Positions 1 through 6,236 of a stretch of 7,573 bases of DNA are shown one piece after another (the first letter of the stretch is position 1; the number at the start of each line of letters is the position of its first letter). The notes beneath the pieces were generated by a model. That model worked only from the letters and a program-made list of their open reading frames with translations. It had not been told where the DNA came from and made no database searches. This stretch comes from Verrucomicrobiota bacterium (GTDB taxonomy: Bacteria > Verrucomicrobiota > Verrucomicrobiia > Limisphaerales > JAGWYX01), in assembly GCA_018969165.1 (NCBI GenBank), contig JAGWYX010000160.1, positions 1-7,573 on the forward strand. Reading direction: 5' to 3'. A program made the position numbers and the translations under genes.

Positions 1-944
1 GCCGCCAATTCTTCCGGCGGCCGGAAACGCAGCGCCGCATTGGGGATGCGCAAGGCGTTATCGCGGCGCGCGATGATGATGGACACGTTGGCGGTCATGC
101 CCGGGCGCAGCTTCAGGTCCTGGTTGTTGACCCCGATGACGGTGTCGTAGGTCACGACGTTCTGCACCGTGATCGCCGCGTTGCGCACCTGGGTCACCTT
201 GCCATGAAACGTGCGGTACGGGAACGCGTCCACGGTGAAATCCACGTCCTGTCCCACCTCGACTCCGCCGATGTCCGCCTCGGCCACGTTGGCGTCGATC
301 TGCATTTTGGAGAGGTCATTGGCGATGACGAACAGGGTCGGCGCAGCCAGGCTGGCGGCCACGGTCTGGCCGACATCGACATTGCGCGAGATGACGACGC
401 CGTTGGTTGGCGAGTAGATGGTGCAGCGGTCGAGGTTCACCTTGGCGTTTTCGACGCTGGCCTCGTTGATTTTGACTTGCGCCTCGGCCTCGTGCAGGTT
501 GGCCAGGGCCTGGTCGTAATCGGCCTGGGCGATCAGATGGTTTTGGAGCAGAGTCTTCTGGCGGCGCTCCTCGATTTGCGCCAGCTCGAGCACCGCCTTG
601 GCGTTGGCCAGGTTCCCTTCGGCTTGGTGCAGCGTCGCCCGAAAGGTGGCCGGATCGAGCTGCGCGATCACCTCGCCCTCCTTCACCGGCGAGTTCCAGT
701 CCGCATAGAGCTTGTCGATGATTCCCGACAACTGGCTGCCCACCTGGACATTGACCACGGGGTTCAAGGTGCCCGTCGCGGTGACGGCCTGGATCAGTTG
801 GCCGCGGGCGACCTTGACGGTCTGGGATTCGGGGCCGCGGGCTTCATGCTGCTGCCAGTAGCGGTACGCAAAACCGCCGCCCCCGCCAAGGATGATCAGC
901 CCGACGAGCCATTTGACCGTGCGCATGGATGCAGTCTCGGACAT
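1..944 (-). CDS. MacA/HlyD-family periplasmic adaptor of an efflux pump (3' end cut by window)
   Basis: This is a membrane-fusion (adaptor) subunit that would link an inner-membrane transporter, probably a MacB-type ABC or an RND pump, to an outer-membrane channel. The visible 314 codons show a short cytoplasmic N-terminus, one membrane anchor (about residues 11-29, with a Gly run) and the first biotinyl-lipoyl half (about 45-98, with VQVGSQLSG and VKEGEVIAQLDP). A long helical hairpin follows (about 100-172, rich in Ala, Glu and Gln), then the second lipoyl half (IYSPTNGVVISRNVDVGQTV, about 176-195) and a beta-barrel region (about 215-292, ending LRPGMTANV). The start chosen is ATG at 944; an in-frame ATG at 926 is also possible, and neither has a clear Shine-Dalgarno site. 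The C-terminal membrane-proximal domain and any transporter gene lie beyond the left edge. The family call is secure. The choice of MacA rather than RND adaptor is inferred from the motif pattern. Confidence 0.93.
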   Translation of the reverse strand, partial: MSETASMRTVKWLVGLIILGGGGGFAYRYWQQHEARGPESQTVKVARGQLIQAVTATGTLNPVVNVQVGSQLSGIIDKLYADWNSPVKEGEVIAQLDPATFRATLHQAEGNLANAKAVLELAQIEERRQKTLLQNHLIAQADYDQALANLHEAEAQVKINEASVENAKVNLDRCTIYSPTNGVVISRNVDVGQTVAASLAAPTLFVIANDLSKMQIDANVAEADIGGVEVGQDVDFTVDAFPYRTFHGKVTQVRNAAITVQNVVTYDTVIGVNNQDLKLRPGMTANVSIIIARRDNALRIPNAALRFRPPEELA

Positions 945-1079
945 GACGCGCCAAAATGCCAGCGTTTGTCTGCTGGTTAGACGATGCCGTGGCGAAAGGG
1001 TTAAGGATGTTCGACAACCCTCGCCCTGGCGTCTCGAGCTGCCGCGTCAACCGTCCTGCGCCTCGGAGACCGGAAGGGC

Positions 1080-1121
1080 GAGGGGCGGTCGGGCGCGAGC
1101 CGTTTGCCTCCCCGGCCCCTC
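1080..1121. other. GC-rich inverted repeat between adaptor and TPR genes
   Basis: GAGGGGC at 1080-1086 and GCCCCTC at 1115-1121 are perfect 7-bp inverted arms around a 28-nt interior. The repeat lies just past the stop codon of the TPR gene on the minus strand. No T-run follows, so it does not look like a standard intrinsic terminator. It may attenuate read-through into the adaptor gene or be chance in GC-rich DNA. Confidence 0.25.
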
Positions 1122-1131
1122 CCGCGGCCGC

Positions 1132-2781
1132 CTACTTCGCCTCGGCTCCAACCGCGTTTTCCGCGAAAAATTTTTCCAGGCCCGGATCCTTGGCGGCGCC
1201 GGTGTCCAGGGCCTTCTGATAATGGAATCGAGCCAGCGCCCGTAACGGGGGTTGGTGCAGGGCGTAGATCCGGGCCAGGTTCATGTGCGCTTCGGTGTAG
1301 TCGGGGAATAATTGGACCGCCTTGCGAAACGCTGTTTCCGCCTGATCCCGCAACCCTTTCTGGATCAGCACCGCCCCGAGCAGGTTCTCGGTAAAGGCCT
1401 GGTCCGGCTCCAGCTTGGCGGAGCGGCTCAGCGCATCCAGCGCCTCGTCATAGCGATCCTGCCGATACCGGAGCGCCCCCAGGACGTACAAGGCGAACCC
1501 GTCGTTGGGCGCCTCGGCGAGGGCGCGCTTGGTGTTCGCCTCTGCTGCGGTTAACTTGCCCATCTGCAGTTGCACCGAGGCCAGGTTGGCCAGCACGAAG
1601 GCGTCATGCTCGTCCAGGCGCAGCGCCTGTTCATAGTTCGTTTCCGACTCCGCGTAACGGCCGGCGTTGAAGAGCCGCCGCGCCTCCGCCAGCAGCGGTC
1701 GCGCCTCCGCTGGTGGTTCGTGCGCCGGCTTCGGCGTCGGTTTGACCTCCGCCTGGAGCGCCGGACTCGCCGTTGCCCCGCCCGCGGCCGCTTCCGCCCC
1801 TTTGGTCCCTTTGAACAGGGCCAGTTCCTGCGATGTGTAGGGGACTTTGCGCGCCTCCAACACCGCCAGGCGCGCGCGGAGCACGGCGATCTCCTCCTCG
1901 GCCAACCGGTCTTCAGCCGCCAATTCGGAGCGGCGCCGGCGCCCGGTCTTTTTGGAGGCGGCCGTCAACTTCTGCTGCAGCGCGGCCAGTCGCTGTGCGT
2001 TGGCCTCGGATAGTTTTCGCGCCTCGAGCAATTGCTGTTCAAGGGCCGTCTTCTCGCGCTGCAGGCTGGCCAGTTCGGCATCCTGCGCCGCCGCCTGCTG
2101 GCTCAGGCGGGCCGGTGTCGGGCTGTGGGCGGTGCTGCCGCTGGCGTTGGTTTGGCGTGCCGCCACTTGCCGCTTCAAAACCTGGTTCTCCGCCTGCAAC
2201 GCCTCCAGCCGTTGCTCGGCCGGCTTGGCCTTCAATTGCTCCAGCTCCACCTTGAGCAGGTCGTTAGCCTTTTGGAGGGCCCGGGCATCTGCCTCCGCCC
2301 GGGCCAATGCCCGCGGATCGACCGCCGCCGGTTGAGCCGAGAGGGCCTCTTTCAATTTGGCGGCCAGCCGCGTTCGTTCCCCGTCCACCCGCTGCAATTC
2401 CGCCTGCAGGGATTGCACCTGTTTCTGCAGTTCCTCCGCCGACACGACTTTCGCCGGGGTGCCGGGTGGGGGTGCCGATCCAGGCAACGCGCCGGGCGGA
2501 ACCTTGGTGGCGACCTCGGCCATTTTCTCGGCGACGTAGCGCAGGCGAAAATCGACGACCTTTTCATTCCAGGCCGGGCTGTTCTTCCGCAGGTTCTTGA
2601 GCCCCTCCTGGGCCGCCTGGTATTGTTGGTAAGCGGCGATCGGTTGCCCGTTTTGAGCCAGCCCGTCGGCCTGCATTATCAGGTTATAGATCCGGATGTA
2701 TTCGTCGTCCGGGCTGGTGTAAGCCAGGAGCGACGGGGCCGTCAGCCACAGGGCGGCGAGCAAGGCAAGACAACGTTTCAT
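1132..2781 (-). CDS. Exported coiled-coil and TPR-repeat protein
   Basis: A 549-residue protein that I recognise only by architecture. A Sec signal peptide (residues 1-20, cleavage near LLA-YT) is followed by a small helical region (about 25-92). A Pro-rich linker (about 95-110) leads into a long Ala/Glu/Gln/Lys coiled coil (about 113-312), broken by Pro/Ser-rich stretches near 150 and 212-224 and by a basic patch KKTGRRRR at 277-284. After a second Pro/Ala linker (about 330-358) come four to five TPR units (about 359-392, 393-426, 427-460, 461-494 and a weaker one to about 530), with typical signatures such as GRYAESETNYEQAL and DRYDEALDAL. TPRs bind protein partners, so a periplasmic scaffold or envelope-assembly role is likely; no enzymatic motif is visible. 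It lies upstream of the adaptor gene on the same strand with a 187-bp gap, so co-transcription is possible but unproven. The ATG start lies about 2 nt past the predicted transcription start. Confidence 0.88.
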   Translation of the reverse strand: MKRCLALLAALWLTAPSLLAYTSPDDEYIRIYNLIMQADGLAQNGQPIAAYQQYQAAQEGLKNLRKNSPAWNEKVVDFRLRYVAEKMAEVATKVPPGALPGSAPPPGTPAKVVSAEELQKQVQSLQAELQRVDGERTRLAAKLKEALSAQPAAVDPRALARAEADARALQKANDLLKVELEQLKAKPAEQRLEALQAENQVLKRQVAARQTNASGSTAHSPTPARLSQQAAAQDAELASLQREKTALEQQLLEARKLSEANAQRLAALQQKLTAASKKTGRRRRSELAAEDRLAEEEIAVLRARLAVLEARKVPYTSQELALFKGTKGAEAAAGGATASPALQAEVKPTPKPAHEPPAEARPLLAEARRLFNAGRYAESETNYEQALRLDEHDAFVLANLASVQLQMGKLTAAEANTKRALAEAPNDGFALYVLGALRYRQDRYDEALDALSRSAKLEPDQAFTENLLGAVLIQKGLRDQAETAFRKAVQLFPDYTEAHMNLARIYALHQPPLRALARFHYQKALDTGAAKDPGLEKFFAENAVGAEAK

Positions 2782-2789
2782 GTGAGGTT

Positions 2790-2819
2790 ACTATACCGGA
2801 CAAACGCGGGGCTTGGCAA
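2790..2819 (-). promoter_or_regulatory. Sigma70-type promoter for the TPR gene (near-leaderless)
   Basis: Read on the minus strand, TTGCCA (2819-2814) and TATAGT (2795-2790) are separated by 18 bp. Each hexamer has one mismatch to the bacterial sigma70 consensus. The expected start of transcription is near 2783, only about 2 nt before the ATG at 2781, and no Shine-Dalgarno site precedes that ATG. The transcript is therefore predicted to be leaderless or nearly so. Confidence 0.65.
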
Positions 2820-2833
2820 TGTGATTGCAGCCA

Positions 2834-2863
2834 TTGACACTCCGGCGCGGCCTGTGCTAGTTT
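2834..2863 (+). promoter_or_regulatory. Extended -10 sigma70-type promoter for the HNH gene
   Basis: A perfect -35 box TTGACA (2834-2839) is followed after 18 bp by the -10 box TAGTTT (2858-2863), which is preceded by an extended -10 TGC (2855-2857). Transcription should start near 2870, giving a leader of about 15 nt before the ATG at 2885. The -35 box lies only 14 bp from the -35 box of the divergent TPR promoter, so the two polymerases would compete for, or share regulation in, this space. Confidence 0.72.
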
Positions 2864-2874
2864 GCGCCCCAATT

Positions 2875-2878
2875 GGAG
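2875..2878 (+). promoter_or_regulatory. Shine-Dalgarno site deciding the HNH start
   Basis: GGAG lies 6 nt before the ATG at 2885. An in-frame TTG at 2873 would add four residues (MERT), but it overlaps this ribosome-binding site and lies only about 3 nt past the predicted transcription start. The ATG is therefore preferred. Confidence 0.6.
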
Positions 2879-2884
2879 CGCACT

Positions 2885-3505
2885 ATGAGCTCGGCTTTGA
2901 ATCAGCACGTCCTGGTGCTCAATCGCTTGTGGCAGGCCGTCAACATCTGCACCGCCCGCCGGGCCCTGGCGCTGCTCTTTCAAGGTCACGCCCAGGTCGT
3001 GATGAGCGGGATCGACGGCTCGTTCCAGACTTATAACTTCTGGGAGTGGCGCGATTTCTCGCGCCAACAACCGCATCCGGAGAGTGTGCACACCATCTCG
3101 TTCCGGATCCGCATCCCGCGGGTGATCCTCCTGGTGGTGTTCGACCACATGCCCAAGAAAGAGGTCAAGTTCACCCGGCATAATATCTTCGAGCGCGACA
3201 AGAACACCTGCCAGTATTGCGGCCGGGTTTTCGACCGCAGCGAGTTGAATCTGGACCACGTCATCCCGCGCGATCGCGGCGGGCCGACGACCTGGGAGAA
3301 CATTGTCTGCTCGTGCGTCGGCTGCAACACCCAGAAGGCCAATCGCACCCCGCAGGAGGCCGGCATGCGCCTGATCCGCAGGCCCAAACGCCCAAAGTGG
3401 CGCCCCTTCATCCAGGTCAACCTCGGCTCGCACTGCCACGACAGTTGGAAGCACTTCATCGACCTGGCCTATTGGAACGTCGAGCTCGGCGAGGACGTCA
3501 CTTAA
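2885..3505 (+). CDS. HNH endonuclease-fold protein
   Basis: A 206-residue protein with a C-terminal-half HNH nuclease module. A zinc-type pair C109-x-x-C112 is followed by the DH of the first motif strand (D124, H125), a Gly-Gly turn (132-133), the central Asn (N139 in WENI) and a second zinc pair C144-x-x-C147 followed by N148 and K151. This is the complete layout of the Cys4-type HNH (His-Me finger) family, so metal-dependent DNA cleavage or nicking is the expected activity. The first 100 residues, beginning with a VLVLNRLWQAVN stretch, are a separate conserved-looking domain of unknown role. Stand-alone proteins of this type are widespread and mostly uncharacterised. No methylase or specificity gene adjoins it, so restriction-modification is not supported. 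It has its own strong promoter and is divergent from the TPR gene. Confidence 0.88.
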   Translation: MSSALNQHVLVLNRLWQAVNICTARRALALLFQGHAQVVMSGIDGSFQTYNFWEWRDFSRQQPHPESVHTISFRIRIPRVILLVVFDHMPKKEVKFTRHNIFERDKNTCQYCGRVFDRSELNLDHVIPRDRGGPTTWENIVCSCVGCNTQKANRTPQEAGMRLIRRPKRPKWRPFIQVNLGSHCHDSWKHFIDLAYWNVELGEDVT

Positions 3506-3580
3506 GTCCAACGTCGAAGAAAGCCGCGGACTGAGCGGAGTGGGGGAGCAGCCGCGAAGTGCACAAATGACGCGCAAGGG

Positions 3581-3599
3581 CGGAAGCTCCGTGCTTCCG
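3581..3599. terminator. Hairpin in the convergent intergenic region
   Basis: CGGAAGC (3581-3587) and GCTTCCG (3593-3599) form a perfect 7-bp stem with a 5-nt loop. It lies between the stop codons of the convergent HNH and RelE-like genes, where a bidirectional terminator would be expected. No U-run follows on either strand, so termination is an inference from position. The hairpin overlaps the small repeat at 3586-3623. Confidence 0.3.
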
Positions 3600-3623
3600 T
3601 GATCGACCCTCTGCGTCTCCGCG
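3586..3623 (-). repeat. Two 16-nt units of paired degenerate octamers
   Basis: Read on the minus strand, 3623-3608 is CGCGGAGA followed by CGCAGAGG, and 3601-3586 is CACGGAAG followed by CACGGAGC, with 6 nt between the two units. Each unit is an octamer copied once with small changes. They resemble the short CGCAGAGACGCAGAG and CACGGAG-type strings that I recall from intergenic DNA of many environmental bacteria; that likeness is from memory, not a search. Confidence 0.45.
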
Positions 3624-3634
3624 ATGGTCCTCCT

Positions 3635-4006
3635 TCAGTGTTTCGCGGAGGCGGTGCGCGCGGTCTCGATCAGGTCCCAGAACTTGGGGTTGCCCTGCAG
3701 GGCCTCGTCTTCGCCGGTGGGCAGGCTGGACCGGAACAGGAAATCCTTCAGAGTATTGCGGCTCAGGATGCGGTGGACCACCACGCCCAGGTCGTGCCGC
3801 TCGAAATAGACCCGGTAATCGCCGAGCCGGAAGCGATGGAGGATCCGCCCGGCGCGTTCGAGCTTGCCGTAGCGCGCCAGGTCCGTGCTCATGGCCTCCT
3901 GCGGCAGCCCGCGGAATTCGCCCAGGATATATAACTGCAGCTCTTTGGGCATCCGGGCCAACTCCGCCGCACTGGTGGGGTTGAAAATGATCTGAAATGG
4001 AAGCAT
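3635..4006 (-). CDS. RelE/ParE-superfamily toxin-like protein, no antitoxin seen
   Basis: A protein of 123 residues. The first 90 or so fit the RelE/ParE fold: an N-terminal strand (FQIIFNP), a helical pair (about 12-47, with AELARMPKELQ), then the strand series RILHRFRLGDYRVYFER (54-70) and GVVVHRILSRNTLKDFL (74-90). The G-D-Y-R-V-Y-F core matches the usual R-x-G-x-Y-R-v-x-F signature; basic residues R58, R60 and R65 could be active-site residues if it is an mRNA interferase. A tail of about 33 residues extends past the usual end of the family. The ATG at 4006 is preferred over a TTG at 4021 because it brings the protein directly onto the first strand. No antitoxin reading frame is visible in the 81 bp upstream or the 129 bp downstream. 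It may be an orphan toxin, a housekeeping relative, or have its partner elsewhere. Confidence 0.72.
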   Translation of the reverse strand: MLPFQIIFNPTSAAELARMPKELQLYILGEFRGLPQEAMSTDLARYGKLERAGRILHRFRLGDYRVYFERHDLGVVVHRILSRNTLKDFLFRSSLPTGEDEALQGNPKFWDLIETARTASAKH

Positions 4007-4087
4007 TGCAACGGCGCCCAAGCCGTTTGAATCTGGCTCCAGCCGGGGACCAAAGCAAGGGCATTTTCCAGCGAGGCGCCGCCACTT

Positions 4088-4641
4088 TCACAATCCAGGG
4101 ACGCTGGCGTCGGCCCGAGATTCCAGCAAGGCGGTGACCTCGGCCAACAGGCGGTCCGGCGTGAACGGTTTGGTCAGGTGCACGCCCAGTTTCGCGTCCC
4201 GCTGATCAGGCTGACCTTCGGTTGCGGAGACTCCTGCCGGCATCGCCGCATCAACTCCAGGCCGTCCATCTCCGGCATGGAAAAATCCGTGATGAGAATG
4301 CGTGGCTTGGACGAGGCCGCCCCGAACGCCGCCAGGGCTTGGGTCGCGCTCAGAAATGTCTCCGTTCGATACTCGCAGCGCGCCATCGCCCCGCTGATCA
4401 ATTCCGCCACCCGCGGCTGGTCGGCCACCACGTAGATCAGCGCCGGTCCCGCTACTGGACCGTGTTCCTTCGTGCCCGGGTCCGTCGGGTCCGCCGGTGG
4501 CGGGTCATCCTTGGCCGGCGCCGGCGGGCCATGGAGGCCACAGGCCGCCAGCGCGCGCGACAATTTGGCCGGGGTGATTGGTTTATGCGCCCGAAATCCC
4601 ATGTCCATAAACCCCAGCCGGCAACCTGCCCTGGCTCGAGT
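4088..4641 (-). pseudogene. Decayed two-receiver (REC-REC) response regulator or hybrid-kinase remnant
   Basis: The open frame from the ATG at 4608 gives 144 residues ending at a TGA at 4174-4176. Its start, MGFRAHKPITPAKL, is the last strand, conserved Lys-Pro and final helix of a receiver domain whose body is missing; the in-frame reading begins only at 4641, after a TGA at 4642-4644. A Pro/Asp-rich linker (about 26-55) leads into a second receiver: IYVVADQP (58-65, acidic pair changed from the usual DDE), phosphoacceptor D108 in ITDFSMPEMDG, and strand VSLISG (132-137). Near 4190-4201 the homologous reading moves to another frame. That frame continues RDAKLGVHLTKPFTPDRLL with the conserved Lys-Pro, plus a final helix, to a TGA at 4088-4090 (37 residues). 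Ser136 to that Lys spans about 11 residues instead of the 22 seen in CheY. A deletion of about 31 nt fits both the shortening and the frame change. Confidence 0.72.
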
Positions 4642-4649
4642 TCAAGGAC

Positions 4650-5579
4650 TCATTTCCGCCGCACCGGTCCGATATACTCGCGTGCGATCACGACGTCGTC
4701 GAAATAGACAGTGTTGGTCCGGTTCTTGGTCCAGCGATCGGTGACATAGGACTCCAGCGTGAGCGCATTGGCATGGAGCGACTCGGTCTTGCGCCAGTTC
4801 ATGCCGCGCCAGTCACCGAGCAAAAGGCCGTCGATCCAGAACGCCTGCTCGCCGTCCGGTTGGCCGGGCGTGTTCTCCCGGAGCATGAACTCGGCGCAAA
4901 TCCAACGGTCCTTCGGGATGACCTCCTGCCCTGCCGGCAGGAACGAATTGCCCCAATACTTGCCGTCACCGGACACGCTCATCTCGTGCCAGTAGCTGTA
5001 GAAGTTCCACTTTCCCGGCGCCGGCCAACGACCCCAGTCGCCCCACGGCTCCAGCGCGGTGGAGAACCGCTCGTCGCCCACCGGACGCACCCCGGCCCCG
5101 CCGAACCCGCTCCACTTGTCGGCGCCGCGCGCGCCTTTGTTGGCGCGCAAGGTCACGAAGTGATGAACGTAATCGCAGTTGCGGTCGAACCGGACGTAAA
5201 ACCGCACGAACACCACCGCCCCCGGCGCGAACCATTTGGTGAGCCCGCCACCCTGGTTTTCCCCGAGGCGCGCCTCCACTTTCAGGCAGCGCTGTCCGCA
5301 CCCCCCGCCGTCCGCCGGGGCCAGGCTGAGGACGTTGCCTGCGGTCTTTTCGTCCCAGCGCGCCCCCAACTCGCCACGCTCGAAGTCGTCGGCGAAGATC
5401 ACGGCGGGATCATCGGCAATCCCGGCGTCGGCGGGGTAGCGTGCCGCCAGGCCGGGCCCTTGGGGCAGCCCGCTCTGCGGCGCCCGATTGGTGGAAACGT
5501 CGTCCGTGGCGCGCGCGACCGGCGGGACCGTGCACCCGCCCAGAACCCAAATTGCCATCAGCCAGTAGTTGACCCGCAT
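4650..5579 (-). CDS. Lipoprotein with jelly-roll, polysaccharide-lyase-like domain
   Basis: A 309-residue protein starting at ATG 5579. The N-terminus is a lipoprotein signal with a lipobox LGGC (residues 13-16), so C16 would be lipidated. A GTG at 5624 in the same frame would add 15 residues ahead of this signal and is disfavoured. After a low-complexity spacer (about 17-55), residues 60-303 look like one beta-sandwich domain: IFADDFERG (61-69), VVFVRFYVRFDRN (122-134), an aromatic stretch with WGDWGRW and KWNFYSYWHEM (179-200), WICAEFMLREN (226-236), FWIDG (247-251) and a closing strand VYFDDVVIAREYIG (291-304). The order 'DDFE ... FYVRF ... FWIDG ... FDDVVIA' is typical of concanavalin-like carbohydrate-binding or polysaccharide-lyase domains. 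No catalytic set can be assigned with certainty, so the function is inferred only as glycan binding or cleavage at the cell surface. It lies between tRNA-Phe and the REC remnant. Confidence 0.78.
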   Translation of the reverse strand: MRVNYWLMAIWVLGGCTVPPVARATDDVSTNRAPQSGLPQGPGLAARYPADAGIADDPAVIFADDFERGELGARWDEKTAGNVLSLAPADGGGCGQRCLKVEARLGENQGGGLTKWFAPGAVVFVRFYVRFDRNCDYVHHFVTLRANKGARGADKWSGFGGAGVRPVGDERFSTALEPWGDWGRWPAPGKWNFYSYWHEMSVSGDGKYWGNSFLPAGQEVIPKDRWICAEFMLRENTPGQPDGEQAFWIDGLLLGDWRGMNWRKTESLHANALTLESYVTDRWTKNRTNTVYFDDVVIAREYIGPVRRK

Positions 5580-5745
5580 GGCGCACCACGCTAGCGGAAA
5601 CTGCGCGCCGATTGCAACCCCCACAAACGGCGCGGTCGGATACGGCGGTCAAAAACGCAGGCAAATGTTTGGCACCGCTTTCGCCTGGCTCGTCGTCGAA
5701 CCCGTGCGGGCGATGTGCTCCTGGATGCTGCCGGGGACGTAGGGT

Positions 5746-5821
<76 letters not shown>

Positions 5822-6120
5822 ATGCCACCTTCGTTGCCGCCGCGGCTGCAATCCGACGGGTCCCCGGACGATCTCCCGCCGTGAACCGCTGTCGTTCCGA
5901 GCCCTGTCGCCCGGGCTTTATTCAGCCTTGCGGCAACCGTGGATTACTATGCCCTGGCCCAAGATGGCGGCAAGCAATTTCGCTGGCGCCTGCTCGCTCC
6001 GGCCTACCGCCGGACTGCCCGGTAGAATCGCACCGAAGCCCCGGCTGGGGACAGGACCAGGACGTGCGTGAGCGTGTGGCGGCTGACGGCCTCCCGCACT
6101 GCCGTCCAATGAGCCAGGCA

Positions 6121-6191
6121 CGATCTGGTCGGCAGGCTGTAAATCTGGTCTCTAGATTCCTTGAACCCAAGAACGCTTTGCGACCAGATCG
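6121..6191. repeat. Perfect 11-bp inverted repeat with an extra direct copy inside
   Basis: CGATCTGGTCG (6121-6131) and CGACCAGATCG (6181-6191) are exact reverse complements, 49 nt apart. A second copy of ATCTGGTC lies between them at 6143-6150, so the right arm could pair with either left copy. In a stretch of this length a perfect 11-bp pair this close is not expected by chance. Confidence 0.6.
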
Positions 6192-6236
6192 AGTTTTGGT
6201 CCTTCTTCTCTTCGCTTGGCGCTTCCAGGAATCTAG
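6152..6236. repeat. Perfect 10-bp inverted repeat crossing its neighbours
   Basis: CTAGATTCCT (6152-6161) and AGGAATCTAG (6227-6236) are exact reverse complements, 65 nt apart. The left arm lies inside the 6121-6191 repeat and the right arm outside it. In RNA the two pairings would therefore be alternatives or would form a pseudoknot. Confidence 0.5.

Noticed and set aside
204..980. Long plus-strand open frame opposite the efflux adaptor gene
   Set aside because: It is antisense to a clearly recognisable adaptor protein, has no domain of its own, and such frames are common in GC-rich DNA.
2032..3036. Long plus-strand open frame over the TPR gene and the divergent promoters
   Set aside because: It runs through both promoters and into the HNH gene in another frame, is Leu/Arg/Gln-rich, and mirrors the coiled-coil codons of the minus-strand gene.
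2684..3577. Minus-strand open frame of nearly 300 codons opposite the HNH gene
   Set aside because: It covers the whole HNH gene antisense and crosses both promoters. The HNH frame has a complete zinc and HNH motif set, while this one has no recognisable domain.
3586..3623. CRISPR-like array
   Set aside because: There are only two 16-nt degenerate units with a 6-nt gap, no spacers of suitable length and no cas gene.
4174..4205. Programmed -1 ribosomal frameshift rescuing the receiver domain
   Set aside because: No classical slippery heptamer is visible at the junction, and the product would still lack about ten residues of helix 4. Gene decay is the simpler reading.
4773..5594. Plus-strand open frame opposite the lipoprotein gene
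   Set aside because: It is antisense to a protein with a good lipobox and beta-sandwich pattern, and its translation is Arg/Pro/Ala-rich without motifs.
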